9,536 nucleotides of DNA from CAYYNQ01 sp964473105 (GTDB lineage: Bacteria > Sumerlaeota > Sumerlaeia > MVZB01). The position numbers and the translations under genes were made by a program. This document shows, piece after piece, positions 1 to 7,210 of the stretch. Position 1 is the first letter of the stretch, and every line of letters starts with the position of its first letter. The stretch lies in the NCBI GenBank assembly GCA_964473105.1, contig CAYYNQ010000059.1, forward strand, positions 1 through 9,536, in the 5' to 3' direction. The notes beneath the pieces are model-generated. The model worked only from the letters and a program-made list of their open reading frames with translations. It did no database searches and was not told where the DNA came from.

Positions 1-330
1 GGTTAATTTGCCGCTTGCTTCGCCGTAGTGGCCGAAGGAATAACTCCCCCCTATACAGCTTTTATACGTGCCGCTTGCCGTTGGATACATGCCTCCGCTG
101 GTTGATCCGAAGGAATATCTCCCCCCGGTGCAGTTAGTGAATGTCCCGCTCGCCGTGCCGCTGCTTCCGAAGGAAAACCCCCCCCCAGTGCATTTGGTGA
201 ATGTCCCGCTCGCATCGCCACCTCTAGCGAAGGAATTCATCCCCCCCGTGCAATTGGTGAATATTCCGCTCGCAGCATCACCACCGAAGGAAGTATGTTC
301 TCCAATACAGTTGGTGAACGTGCCGCTCGC
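1..330 (-). repeat. Tandem coding repeats of 57-75 bp encoding cysteine-containing beta-helix rungs
   Basis: Inside the collagen-like gene, units begin at the Ala codon of ASGTF and occupy 274-330 (57 bp), 214-273 (60), 154-213 (60), 79-153 (75, with a five-residue insert) and 19-78 (60), plus a partial unit at 1-18. Each full unit has a Cys at the same place (TNC/TKC/KSC) and an SFG or SFA near its end. About 20 residues per unit suits one turn of a parallel beta-helix with stacked cysteines. All units are multiples of three bases and the array continues beyond the window. Confidence 0.85.
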
Positions 331-2319
331 AGTACCCCCTGCACCTGCGCCGAAAGAAGGGCCAGTGCCGGTACAGTCCCTGTAGTTTCCGGCGTATTCC
401 ACTGCCCAGCGCATGGACCACCCGCTTGGATCATCACTCTTAAACAAACAATTTCTGATAACGGTGTTTGCCAGTGCCGTGTCCGGGAAATAGGCGGCCG
501 GGTCCTGATCATCATAGTTGCCAATAACAAGACCCGTGTCCATTAATGTAACAAACAGGTTCTCGATCTTCACGTCGTTCGCCGTCTGGCGCAGTACACC
601 CGTTCCATAGCCATTGGATATTCCGTAGATGTGTTGGTTGTCACGCAAGCTGGACAGTCCGGCCACATCCACAAACTCTGTATCCATTTCCAGCTGCGCT
701 GTCCCAAGATCATATTTCCCCGGTGGCACAAGCACGACTGCCCGGTTGTCTGCGCCCAGAGCCTGCCCGTGTGGGGTCAGGGTCTTTGCCGTTGCGTAGG
801 CGGCCATCAGGTTCGTCCCGTTGGTCACGGCATTGTCGGTTGTCTCCACGACGACGTAGGCTGAAGCAGTGCCCTTGATTGCAGCATCAGGACCGGGAAG
901 CCCCTGAATACCCTGTGGGCCTGTTTCGCCTTGTGGCCCCGGTAATCCCTGGGACCCCTCCGGACCCTGCAAGCCCGTTTCACCCTGCGGTCCCACGATA
1001 AATGAGGATTCCGGATCAGAAATGCGAAACCAGTAGGGCCTTACATCCGCGCCGTTGATTGTAAAGTCATCGATGGTGTGTCCGGCTGTTGAAGTGAACC
1101 CCACGGTTCCCTGGTACAGGTTGCGGATGCTTTTCAGGACGGAGTACTGATTCGGCTCAAAATCTGTAAAGCACGAAAGCATCAGGTTCCCGATGGGACC
1201 CCCGACATGGAGGTCCCGTGATATCCCGATCCAGTATTTTTGACCTGCGACCAGCGGGGCACCCGTGAGGGTAAAATCCAGATAGTGCCTTGTCGTGTTA
1301 TAACTGTTAAAACCCGTCAGCTCTCCTTCACAGACCAGGTTGTGGGGGATGCCGGGATAGTCGGTGACGGGCATGTTGTCATACAGGGCCACGCCAATTT
1401 CCCCTGTAAAGCTAGAGCCGGCCCAGATGTCGGCTGTACATAAGGTGGCCTGGGTATATTGGGCTGAAGATGGAGCGATGAATTGGATGAATATGGCGGT
1501 ATGATGGGGCACCCCAAAATTGGTCATTGTTGTTTGGGAGGATTGCAGGAGGTCCCTGTTCCACGGTTCATAGGGAAGTGCCGCATTGATACCGGCAGAT
1601 GGTTCGGGCCCCGCCGGCCCGACGGGTCCCTGCGGTCCGGTTGCACCAACGGCACCATCATTACCATCAGCACCCGGAGGACCCTGCGGTCCGGTTGCGC
1701 CATCGGTACCATCATTGCCATCAGCACCCGGAGGACCCTGCGGCCCGGTTGCACCCACTGCTCCCGTTTCGCCCTGTGGTCCTGCAAGTGTTGCGGTGTC
1801 CTGGGTAGATCCATCCGGGAAGATAATCTTTGTCCCGGCCTGCAAGGTTATATCTTCCGAGCTCCTGATAAACGTCGAGGCATTCAGGCCGTCGAGTTTG
1901 TCGGCATTGCCACTGTGAAAGGCATAGGGCGTTGTTGTGAACTGGACTTTGGGGCTGTAGACCTCGTCCGCGGTGATGCCGTTCCCATCCGTATCCGCCG
2001 CGACCTCAAGCCATAAGGTGGGAATCTGATCAAACAGGTCGGCAGGAAACGGCGTGATGCTGCCCAGGTTGACGCTGAACACCCCATTCGTAACCATGAC
2101 GGCGTTGACTCCGCCGTGTGACTCCATCCAGTGCATGTCGCCACCCGAGGCCGCCCCCCAGAGCTTGAACTCCATGTCATAGGCCCCGTTGGCCTGGGGG
2201 TCACCGTCGGGGGGCGTGAGGCTCCCCTGGTAGGTGATGACACCCGGTCCTGCAGCAATGATCATCGCCGGGGATAACATCAGGCATAAGGACCATGATA
2301 AAGTCGTCAGATATCGCAT
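1..2319 (-). CDS. Secreted collagen-like / beta-helix repeat surface protein (3' end outside window)
   Basis: The frame is open from ATG at 2319 to the window's left edge, giving 773 codons without a stop; the C-terminus is missing. Seen in order: a signal peptide (residues 1 to about 23); an N-terminal module (about 24-150) starting GVITYQGSL and ending in PYAF (131-134) then ADKLDG, a module I associate with fibre-like bacterial surface proteins; a collagen-like Gly-X-Y block (180-238); a beta-sandwich-like segment (239-442) with a VAGQKYWIGIS stretch; a second Gly-X-Y block (443-477); a region opening with AVVLVPPGKYDLG that looks like the start of a right-handed beta-helix (about 478-663); then repeats of about 20 residues of the form ASGTFTNCTGGxxSFG (664 onward). 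A GGAG motif nine bases before the ATG supports the start. It lies 107 bp downstream of the isomerase gene, with its own promoter candidate. Likely role is adhesion or a surface fibre, by inference. A tail-fibre-like protein is an alternative, but no phage genes are nearby. Confidence 0.85.
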   Translation of the reverse strand, partial: MRYLTTLSWSLCLMLSPAMIIAAGPGVITYQGSLTPPDGDPQANGAYDMEFKLWGAASGGDMHWMESHGGVNAVMVTNGVFSVNLGSITPFPADLFDQIPTLWLEVAADTDGNGITADEVYSPKVQFTTTPYAFHSGNADKLDGLNASTFIRSSEDITLQAGTKIIFPDGSTQDTATLAGPQGETGAVGATGPQGPPGADGNDGTDGATGPQGPPGADGNDGAVGATGPQGPVGPAGPEPSAGINAALPYEPWNRDLLQSSQTTMTNFGVPHHTAIFIQFIAPSSAQYTQATLCTADIWAGSSFTGEIGVALYDNMPVTDYPGIPHNLVCEGELTGFNSYNTTRHYLDFTLTGAPLVAGQKYWIGISRDLHVGGPIGNLMLSCFTDFEPNQYSVLKSIRNLYQGTVGFTSTAGHTIDDFTINGADVRPYWFRISDPESSFIVGPQGETGLQGPEGSQGLPGPQGETGPQGIQGLPGPDAAIKGTASAYVVVETTDNAVTNGTNLMAAYATAKTLTPHGQALGADNRAVVLVPPGKYDLGTAQLEMDTEFVDVAGLSSLRDNQHIYGISNGYGTGVLRQTANDVKIENLFVTLMDTGLVIGNYDDQDPAAYFPDTALANTVIRNCLFKSDDPSGWSMRWAVEYAGNYRDCTGTGPSFGAGAGGTASGTFTNCIGEHTSFGGDAASGIFTNCTGGMNSFARGGDASGTFTKCTGGGFSFGSSGTASGTFTNCTGGRYSFGSTSGGMYPTASGTYKSCIGGSYSFGHYGEASGKLT
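889..993 (-). repeat. Second collagen-like Gly-X-Y block
   Basis: Residues 443-477 of the surface protein are Gly-X-Y triplets rich in GPQGETG and GLPGP. They separate the beta-sandwich-like segment from the beta-helix region. Such blocks form triple helices in bacterial collagen-like proteins, so the protein may trimerise. Confidence 0.8.
1606..1782 (-). repeat. First collagen-like Gly-X-Y block with 54-bp tandem DNA repeat
   Basis: Residues 180-238 of the surface protein are uninterrupted Gly-X-Y triplets (GATGPQGPPGADGNDG type). At DNA level a 54-bp (18-codon) unit is repeated: 1628-1681 and 1682-1735 differ at only a few bases, and a third, partial copy begins at 1736. The near identity suggests recent expansion by slippage or unequal recombination. 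Confidence 0.85.
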
Positions 2320-2362
2320 CTTGGCAGGCTCCCTGATCTGTATGGCTCGGACTTATGGCTCC

Positions 2363-2392
2363 ATTGTGACCCGGAGGGCAGGGGAGCGTCAA
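2363..2392 (-). promoter_or_regulatory. Candidate sigma70-like promoter for the collagen-like gene
   Basis: On the minus strand TTGACG (2392-2387) and CACAAT (2368-2363) are separated by 18 bases. The first hexamer matches the consensus at five of six positions and the second at four. Transcription would start near 2356, leaving a leader of about 37 bases that includes the GGAG ribosome binding site. It suggests the gene can be transcribed separately from the upstream isomerase gene. Confidence 0.35.
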
Positions 2393-2426
2393 GTGCGTCC
2401 GGCCTGTTGATGGCTTTCGTGGCGGG

Positions 2427-3905
2427 TTAATACGTGACGTCCATCGGCGGGCTGGAAAACTGGACCGTTTCCATGTTCAAGTTATCCGTCGTGACCATCA
2501 CCTTCATTTCCTGTTTCATCTGGTTCAGCATGTCGCCAAGATATTCGGTTGCAAGCTTCTCGGCTTCCTCCCGTGCGTCCTCCCTGTTCCCCGGATCGAC
2601 CAGGGTGTCAAGGAAACTGGAGGCAAAATGCCTCATGAGCCATTTTCGATGCTCAGATGCCGAGAGTATCCTCCAGTTGACAAGGTCCATGTCCGACTCC
2701 CGGTAGGCCTCATCCGCAAACTTCCTGGACAGGATCATGTTTTGCTTCAGGTAGGGGATGAAAAAATCGAGGTCCAGTTTCTCCCTGGGGTCGATTCCTT
2801 GGTATTCAAAGACCGTGATCAGGTCATCCAGGGTATACTGGTCCGAATCGACCCGCACAAGCACCGTGTCCCGGGGAGGCCAATCCCCTTCATCCAGTTC
2901 ACCGTGGTCATATATCTCGAAGTCATAGTTCCCGGAGATCTCATCAACATAGTCAAGGACCGGTTTTGTCCGGGGACGTTTGTTGATCGTGAACCGGGCC
3001 AACCTCTCTTTTTGTGAGGGGTTCCGGAGGACATCCTCCAAGCGGAACTCCTCGGTTAGGTTCTGTTCCGGAAGGTAGTAAATGATGTAGTAGCCCTGTT
3101 TGCCATCGATCACATCGCTGATCTCGCCGGGCTCCATCTTTTCAATCTGTTCCCTCAGTTTCTGCATGCCGGGGTCATAGCGCGGGATGGGCTCGGGGTC
3201 CGGTTTCGGGTTCCTGGTTTCCGTCAGTTCCATCTTCAGGTCGACAAAATCTTCCCCCGCCTTGATTCTCGCCACAGCCGCCATGGCCTCCTCCTTCTTC
3301 AGGATGTTATTCCCGGGGTCATCCGGATCCTTCCCGAAGAAGATGTGGTGTATCATGTGGAATTCCTCATCGAGAAGCTGGTTGGTGAACAGTTTGAAAT
3401 GCTTGCGCATTTCCTCCTCGCCCGGTTCGCTCTTGTCGATGATTTCCGAGCTTGGCAGGTCACTTCTGATCCTCTGCACGACACAATTTCCCAGGTGGCT
3501 CTGGCGGGCAAGTTTTATCAGGATATCGTTGAAGATCTGGTCCGTGTCGGCCCCCAGGCGGACGGCCTCCCGCATGAAGAATTCCTCCTGCATGCCGATC
3601 TGGATGGTGTGTTCCAAGAGACCGCTTTTCTCCAGGGATTCATAGTCATAGATCCGGCCGAATCGAATATTTGCATTCAGCAGCCGGTGAAAATCACCGA
3701 TTTCCAGGCTGATGTCCTCCCATGTGGCGGCTATCCCGGCCGTGTCCCCGTCCGGCACTGCCCCGACTGTTTTTTGTTCACCATGTTTTGTGCAGGACGC
3801 CAGGACGACGTTGAGGAGCATTGCAGCCGCGATAAGCACGGACGATTGAGGCAGCTGGTGACCGGATCTTATGTTCAAGGTCATTTGCGTGCGGGTCCTT
3901 TCCAT
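2427..3905 (-). CDS. Lipoprotein with divergent parvulin-type peptidyl-prolyl isomerase domain (SurA/PrsA-like)
   Basis: A 492-residue protein. The N-terminus has a hydrophobic segment ending in a lipobox, LASC, with the acylated Cys at 38. Start at Met8 (3884) would give a more usual 30-residue signal and has AAGGA 11 bases upstream; Met1 has only a weak CAGG, so the exact start is unsettled. Residues about 55-175 are helical and charged, as in SurA/PrsA chaperone arms. Residues about 181-278 resemble parvulin: FHMIHHIFF (His186/His187 near the usual HIL position), an A-x-x-x-x-R-I-K-A-G-E-D-F helix and turn, then EPGEISDVIDGKQGYYIIYYL. The usual GYHII histidine is replaced by Tyr (GYYII), so catalysis may be weak and the protein may act mainly as a chaperone. 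The gene sits between two genes for large exported proteins, suggesting it may help fold them outside the inner membrane; this is inference. Residues 280-492 are charged, largely helical and not recognised. Confidence 0.78.
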   Translation of the reverse strand: MERTRTQMTLNIRSGHQLPQSSVLIAAAMLLNVVLASCTKHGEQKTVGAVPDGDTAGIAATWEDISLEIGDFHRLLNANIRFGRIYDYESLEKSGLLEHTIQIGMQEEFFMREAVRLGADTDQIFNDILIKLARQSHLGNCVVQRIRSDLPSSEIIDKSEPGEEEMRKHFKLFTNQLLDEEFHMIHHIFFGKDPDDPGNNILKKEEAMAAVARIKAGEDFVDLKMELTETRNPKPDPEPIPRYDPGMQKLREQIEKMEPGEISDVIDGKQGYYIIYYLPEQNLTEEFRLEDVLRNPSQKERLARFTINKRPRTKPVLDYVDEISGNYDFEIYDHGELDEGDWPPRDTVLVRVDSDQYTLDDLITVFEYQGIDPREKLDLDFFIPYLKQNMILSRKFADEAYRESDMDLVNWRILSASEHRKWLMRHFASSFLDTLVDPGNREDAREEAEKLATEYLGDMLNQMKQEMKVMVTTDNLNMETVQFSSPPMDVTY

Positions 3906-3990
3906 ATGAACCTGGATGTCATCATCACTTTCATCAACAAACCGGGCAGCCTTTGTCCTTCCGGGCCATGAAGGTCAGGACCCGGGGATG

Positions 3991-4007
3991 ATGTTGCCTG
4001 GTAACAT
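3991..4007. promoter_or_regulatory. 17-bp near-perfect palindrome, candidate operator
   Basis: ATGTTGCCTGGTAACAT is an inverted repeat around position 3999 with one mismatched pair (3996/4002). It starts at or just after the transcription start predicted for the isomerase gene, the typical place for a repressor site. The regulator family cannot be named from the site. Confidence 0.35.
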
Positions 4008-4012
4008 TGATG

Positions 4013-4041
4013 ATCATATTCAAATGAAGGATGCTTGTAAA
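4013..4041 (-). promoter_or_regulatory. Candidate sigma70-like promoter for the isomerase lipoprotein gene
   Basis: On the minus strand TTTACA (4041-4036) and TATGAT (4018-4013) are separated by exactly 17 bases; each matches the consensus at five of six positions. Transcription would start near 4006, about 100 bases before ATG 3905. The 287-bp spacer 3906-4192 shows no convincing gene of its own, so this is the best explanation for part of it. Confidence 0.45.
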
Positions 4042-4151
4042 ACTCAAAACCGGTGCCATAAACAGGATTCGGGCGGGGCGTTACGCAATTTATCGGGCGT
4101 TATCGGTTTGAGCGCCCCATTGAAGGCGACTGAATCAAGCATCGAACAAAA

Positions 4152-4176
4152 CGGCCGCTCAGGTTTCGTCAGGCCG
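4152..4176 (-). terminator. Weak intrinsic terminator candidate after the five-repeat lipoprotein gene
   Basis: Reading the minus strand just past the stop codon, CGGCC (4176-4172) and GGCCG (4156-4152) can form a 5-bp stem with a 15-base loop, followed by TTTTGTT. The stem is short and the loop long, so it is marginal, but its position between the stop at 4193 and the next promoter is suitable. Confidence 0.25.
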
Positions 4177-4192
4177 GGCACAAGGGCCGGGT

Positions 4193-4377
4193 TCAGTGAA
4201 AGAGTATTTCGATGTCATCAAGATAGGCGATCCCCTCGACGGGGTCAACCGTCTGGCTGTCCAGGGCCACCTTCAGCCCCATAAACGCCGCGGAATGCAC
4301 CAGGCCAAGCCGGAAGGTGTTGCCTTTGAACTGGTGTTGCGTCCACCCCGGTTCCGGCTTGTTGACCTCGCCCAGTG
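4193..4377 (-). repeat. Copy A of a 185-bp direct duplication (3' end of the five-repeat gene)
   Basis: This stretch, covering the last 61 codons and the stop codon, aligns without gaps to 7026-7210, with eight differences by eye (about 96% identity). Similarity begins exactly at the stop codon and ends abruptly beyond 4377. Confidence 0.9.
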
Positions 4378-6943
4378 GAAGTTCCATGATCACATTTCCA
4401 TCCTTGTCAAGGAACTGCTCGTGCAGGACGAGCGCCCCCGAGTTCAGCTGCCTCAGCCACGTCTTGATGGATATGCTGTAATGCACGCCTTTTCCGGGGA
4501 GTTCGACCCTGGCTATGTCACCCCCGACGATCTTCAGGGTGTCCCCGTCCGCCATCGGGGCATGCAGCGCGAGGCTGTGGTCGCCCGATGATGCCTCGTC
4601 ACGGGAGCGGGAAAAGACGCGTGAATCTGCAAGGACCCCCGGCATGTAATGCTGGGTGTCGAAATTGGCCTGCATGTAGGTCTGTGCCGCAGGGTTGAAA
4701 TCCATGCTGATCGGTTTGGGATTTGGCCCGTGAAACCTCAATTCGATGTCATCGATGAAGACACGGCCATTCCCGGTCCCCGGTGGACGGGTGGCCAGAG
4801 CTGCATGGATGGAGAGGGTTGTCGCCCCGTCTGCTGATTTCGGGATCGCGTGCTCGAAGTGGTGGCTCGTCCAGCCGTTCTCGGGCCCGGTTATCACCGC
4901 AATCGGGATTCCCGTGTGTTGTGTGCCCCCGGCACCGGGGAAATCGGCCCGCAATTCCAGCTGTCCCGGTCCCGTTTCCTTGAGCCATGTCCTGATGGAT
5001 AGAGTGATGAGGTTGCTGTCTGCGGGAATTTTCATCCGGACAATGTCACCACCCGTTGGTCCGGGGTCTTCGCCCGGTGTCTGTGGATTCAGCATCAGGC
5101 TGTGGTCGCCGGATGCGGCCTCGGCCTTGCTCCGCGTGAAAACACCCGATTGTAACAGGAAGCCCGGCAGGGATGATTCATCATCCAGGTCCAGTCGGAA
5201 TTCACCGGGACTGACCACCTCACTCGAGGATACAATTTTAATATTGTCAATGTAGGTGCTCCCGATGGCATGCTCTCCTGATTCGTTCTCCAGCAATGCC
5301 CGGACCCGGATCCGGGAAGCACCGGGACTTCCTCCCCGAAGCCTCCAGTTGAAACGGTGGTTTGTCCATTGTTGTTCCGCTTTTGTTATTTTCCCCAGAA
5401 CAACATCATCCAGATGATCATCATCATTCAGCAGGGATGCCCTGATTGTCAGCTGACCCGCCCGGAGTTCCCTGACCCAGGTATCCAGTGACATCTGCAA
5501 ATTATGCATGCCCGCGGGAATATCCATCCGGGCGATATCCCCGCCGACAGGCCCAATGTGGGTCCTGTCGCGCAGGGGTGACGTGAGCAGCAGGCTGTGG
5601 TCACCGGTGGAGATGTTGTCAGGGATGCGGAGAAAAACACCTGGTTGTTTCAGGTAATCGGGTATCAGCGGCTCGAAATCGTAATCGATCCGCAAATGCC
5701 CGGGGTCGATGCTGCCCCCGTGAAAACGCAGGTCGACATCATCGATGAGCAGCTTTCCGGTTACCTGGCGTGGGGTGTGGCGGTGAAAGACCACACGGAC
5801 TTCCAGAGTCGACAAATCGGCATCCCTGCTGTCAAAAAGTTGCTCGGACACGTGCTCGGTCCACGATTGCTCAGGTTCAGTCATCTCGTCCATGGATATC
5901 TTCCGGTATATTCTGCCTTCCCTGTTCCGCAGGGAGACATATCGGATGACGTAACCATCTTCAACGTTTTGCAGCCAGGTTTTCATGGACAACCGATATC
6001 CCAGCGTCCCGGACGGTACTTGCACCTTGACGATGTCCCCCCCGATGTAGCGTGAAGGGTTGAATTTTCCGGAAGAGGGAAGATCCAGCATCAGGCTTGC
6101 ATCTCCGGATACACTCTCCTCCCTGTCAAGGGAGAAGGATTTTGAGATCTCCAAATATGACGGAAGGGGCACTTCGTTGTCGAAATCCATACGGAAAATG
6201 TCGGGGTCGAAATACTCCCCGCCAAAGCTGAACCCCACGTTGTCAAAGTGAACCAGCCCCCCCGCAGCGGTCGAGTCATCCTGGCTGTCCAGGGCCGCGT
6301 AGACCGTCATGAAACTTGCGTCGTGGCTGATCCCGTCCAGGGTGAATGAGCGCGTGAATTCATGGCTTGTCCAGTGACTCTCGACAGTGTCGATATCTTT
6401 CAGGGTCACCGTTTTCAACAGCGTGATATCCCTTGCCCCCATGGAGTTGCGGGGGCCAACCCCGAAAAATTTTGCCCTGAGGATCAGGCGTCCCATGTCG
6501 AGTTTTTCAAGGTGGGTTGCGATCGATATCCTGTATGTGTCCGGTCTTTCCGGGGGCAGAACCATCCGGGCGAGGTCCCCGCCCAGGAACCGGCCCGATT
6601 CATTACCCGCCAACGGGGCCTGCAGTTTCAGGTTGAAATGACCGGACCCGGTCCCGCCGCGCTTGCGTTTGAAGAACCATGGCCGGTTCATCGGCGCCGG
6701 CTTCGGGGCACTGGATTCAAAGTCCTCAATCCATTCTTGCATAGATATCGAAATCGGGGGCGTGGGTGTGGGTGTTGCCTCGGGTACGGGTGTCGGCAGC
6801 AGGGCATTGGCCGATTCCATGCCGATTGACAGCGCCGGTGTGGGTGTGGAACCGGCGTCATCTTCCTGTGGACCCTGCCCGCATGCACTCAGGAGGCAGG
6901 CCGCCACAATTGGGAGGCAGGGGAGTTGAAAGATCCTGTTCAT
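4193..6943 (-). CDS. Large lipoprotein with five tandem carbohydrate-binding-like domains
   Basis: A 916-residue protein, not matched to a named family. The signal peptide ends in a lipobox LSAC with Cys21 as the acylation site. A Thr/Pro-rich linker (about 32-64) is followed by five homologous domains: about 70-242, 248-410, 416-573, 580-740 and 746-916. Each shows, in order, an SGDHSL-like strand (degenerate in the first), a GGD[LI] motif (121, 301, 467, 631, 807), a turn such as TWL, a WTxH motif (191, 361, 526, 691, 867), and a closing strand of the type YIDDIELRFHG. This pattern recalls galactose-binding-like or CBM4/9-type jelly-roll domains, so several copies could bind surface or extracellular glycan; that is inference. 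ATG 6943 is supported by the signal peptide and by an in-frame stop two codons upstream; its own ribosome site is weak, but a 25-codon ORF overlaps it (ATGA), so translation may be coupled. No catalytic domain is visible. Confidence 0.85.
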   Translation of the reverse strand: MNRIFQLPCLPIVAACLLSACGQGPQEDDAGSTPTPALSIGMESANALLPTPVPEATPTPTPPISISMQEWIEDFESSAPKPAPMNRPWFFKRKRGGTGSGHFNLKLQAPLAGNESGRFLGGDLARMVLPPERPDTYRISIATHLEKLDMGRLILRAKFFGVGPRNSMGARDITLLKTVTLKDIDTVESHWTSHEFTRSFTLDGISHDASFMTVYAALDSQDDSTAAGGLVHFDNVGFSFGGEYFDPDIFRMDFDNEVPLPSYLEISKSFSLDREESVSGDASLMLDLPSSGKFNPSRYIGGDIVKVQVPSGTLGYRLSMKTWLQNVEDGYVIRYVSLRNREGRIYRKISMDEMTEPEQSWTEHVSEQLFDSRDADLSTLEVRVVFHRHTPRQVTGKLLIDDVDLRFHGGSIDPGHLRIDYDFEPLIPDYLKQPGVFLRIPDNISTGDHSLLLTSPLRDRTHIGPVGGDIARMDIPAGMHNLQMSLDTWVRELRAGQLTIRASLLNDDDHLDDVVLGKITKAEQQWTNHRFNWRLRGGSPGASRIRVRALLENESGEHAIGSTYIDNIKIVSSSEVVSPGEFRLDLDDESSLPGFLLQSGVFTRSKAEAASGDHSLMLNPQTPGEDPGPTGGDIVRMKIPADSNLITLSIRTWLKETGPGQLELRADFPGAGGTQHTGIPIAVITGPENGWTSHHFEHAIPKSADGATTLSIHAALATRPPGTGNGRVFIDDIELRFHGPNPKPISMDFNPAAQTYMQANFDTQHYMPGVLADSRVFSRSRDEASSGDHSLALHAPMADGDTLKIVGGDIARVELPGKGVHYSISIKTWLRQLNSGALVLHEQFLDKDGNVIMELPLGEVNKPEPGWTQHQFKGNTFRLGLVHSAAFMGLKVALDSQTVDPVEGIAYLDDIEILFH

Positions 6944-7017
6944 ATGTCATTCCCGCCGCTCGATTTTGTCGCGGGGCAGGGCTGATGGGCAGTCGCTAAA
7001 TCAGGGATGGTTTCCAT
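6940..7017 (-). CDS. Possible 25-residue leader ORF translationally coupled to the five-repeat lipoprotein
   Basis: On the minus strand AGGAGA lies a few bases before ATG 7017, the best ribosome binding site in this area. The frame reads METIPDLATAHQ...GGNDI and stops at TGA 6942-6940, overlapping the ATG at 6943 as ATGA. It begins nine bases after the stop codon of the upstream short ORF. The peptide has no signal or recognised motif. It may be a true leader peptide, a coupling device for the weak start of the downstream gene, or chance. Confidence 0.3.
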   Translation of the reverse strand: METIPDLATAHQPCPATKSSGGNDI

Positions 7018-7025
7018 GGTTCTCC

Positions 7026-7210
7026 TCAGTGTAAGAGTATTGCGATATCATCAAGATAGGCGATCCCCTCGACGGGGTCAACCGTCTGGCTGTCCAGGGC
7101 GACCTTCAACCCCATAAATGCCGCGGAATGCACCAGGCCAAGCCGGAAGGTGTTGCCTTTGAACGGGTGTTCCGTCCACCCCGGTTCCGGCTTGTTGACC
7201 TCGCCCAGTG
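7026..7210 (-). repeat. Copy B of the 185-bp direct duplication
   Basis: Near-identical to 4193-4377 and in the same orientation, 2833 bp away. Four of the eight differences are silent and four change residues relative to the parent (Q869E, Q871P, E912A, F915L). The reading frame is kept through the stop codon. Confidence 0.9.

Noticed and set aside
1..330. Regular repeats of about 60 bp resembling a CRISPR array
   Set aside because: The units are imperfect, vary from 57 to 75 bp in steps of three, contain no unique spacers, and are an open reading frame on the minus strand.
68..385. Plus-strand ORF of 105 codons with Pro/Val-rich repeats
   Set aside because: It is the antisense image of the beta-helix repeats; the minus frame runs unbroken from a signal peptide for 773 codons.
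1483..2016. Plus-strand ORF of 177 codons
   Set aside because: It lies opposite the first collagen block and N-terminal module; its repeats arise from the 54-bp collagen unit read in the wrong strand.
3345..3971. Plus-strand ORF of 208 codons opposite the isomerase gene
   Set aside because: The minus-strand frame has a lipobox and a parvulin-like domain; the plus frame has no recognisable features and no ribosome site noted.
4078..4117. GGGGCG...CGCCCC inverted repeat between the two lipoprotein genes
   Set aside because: The loop is about 29 bases, the stem only six, and no T-run follows on either strand, so it is not a convincing terminator.
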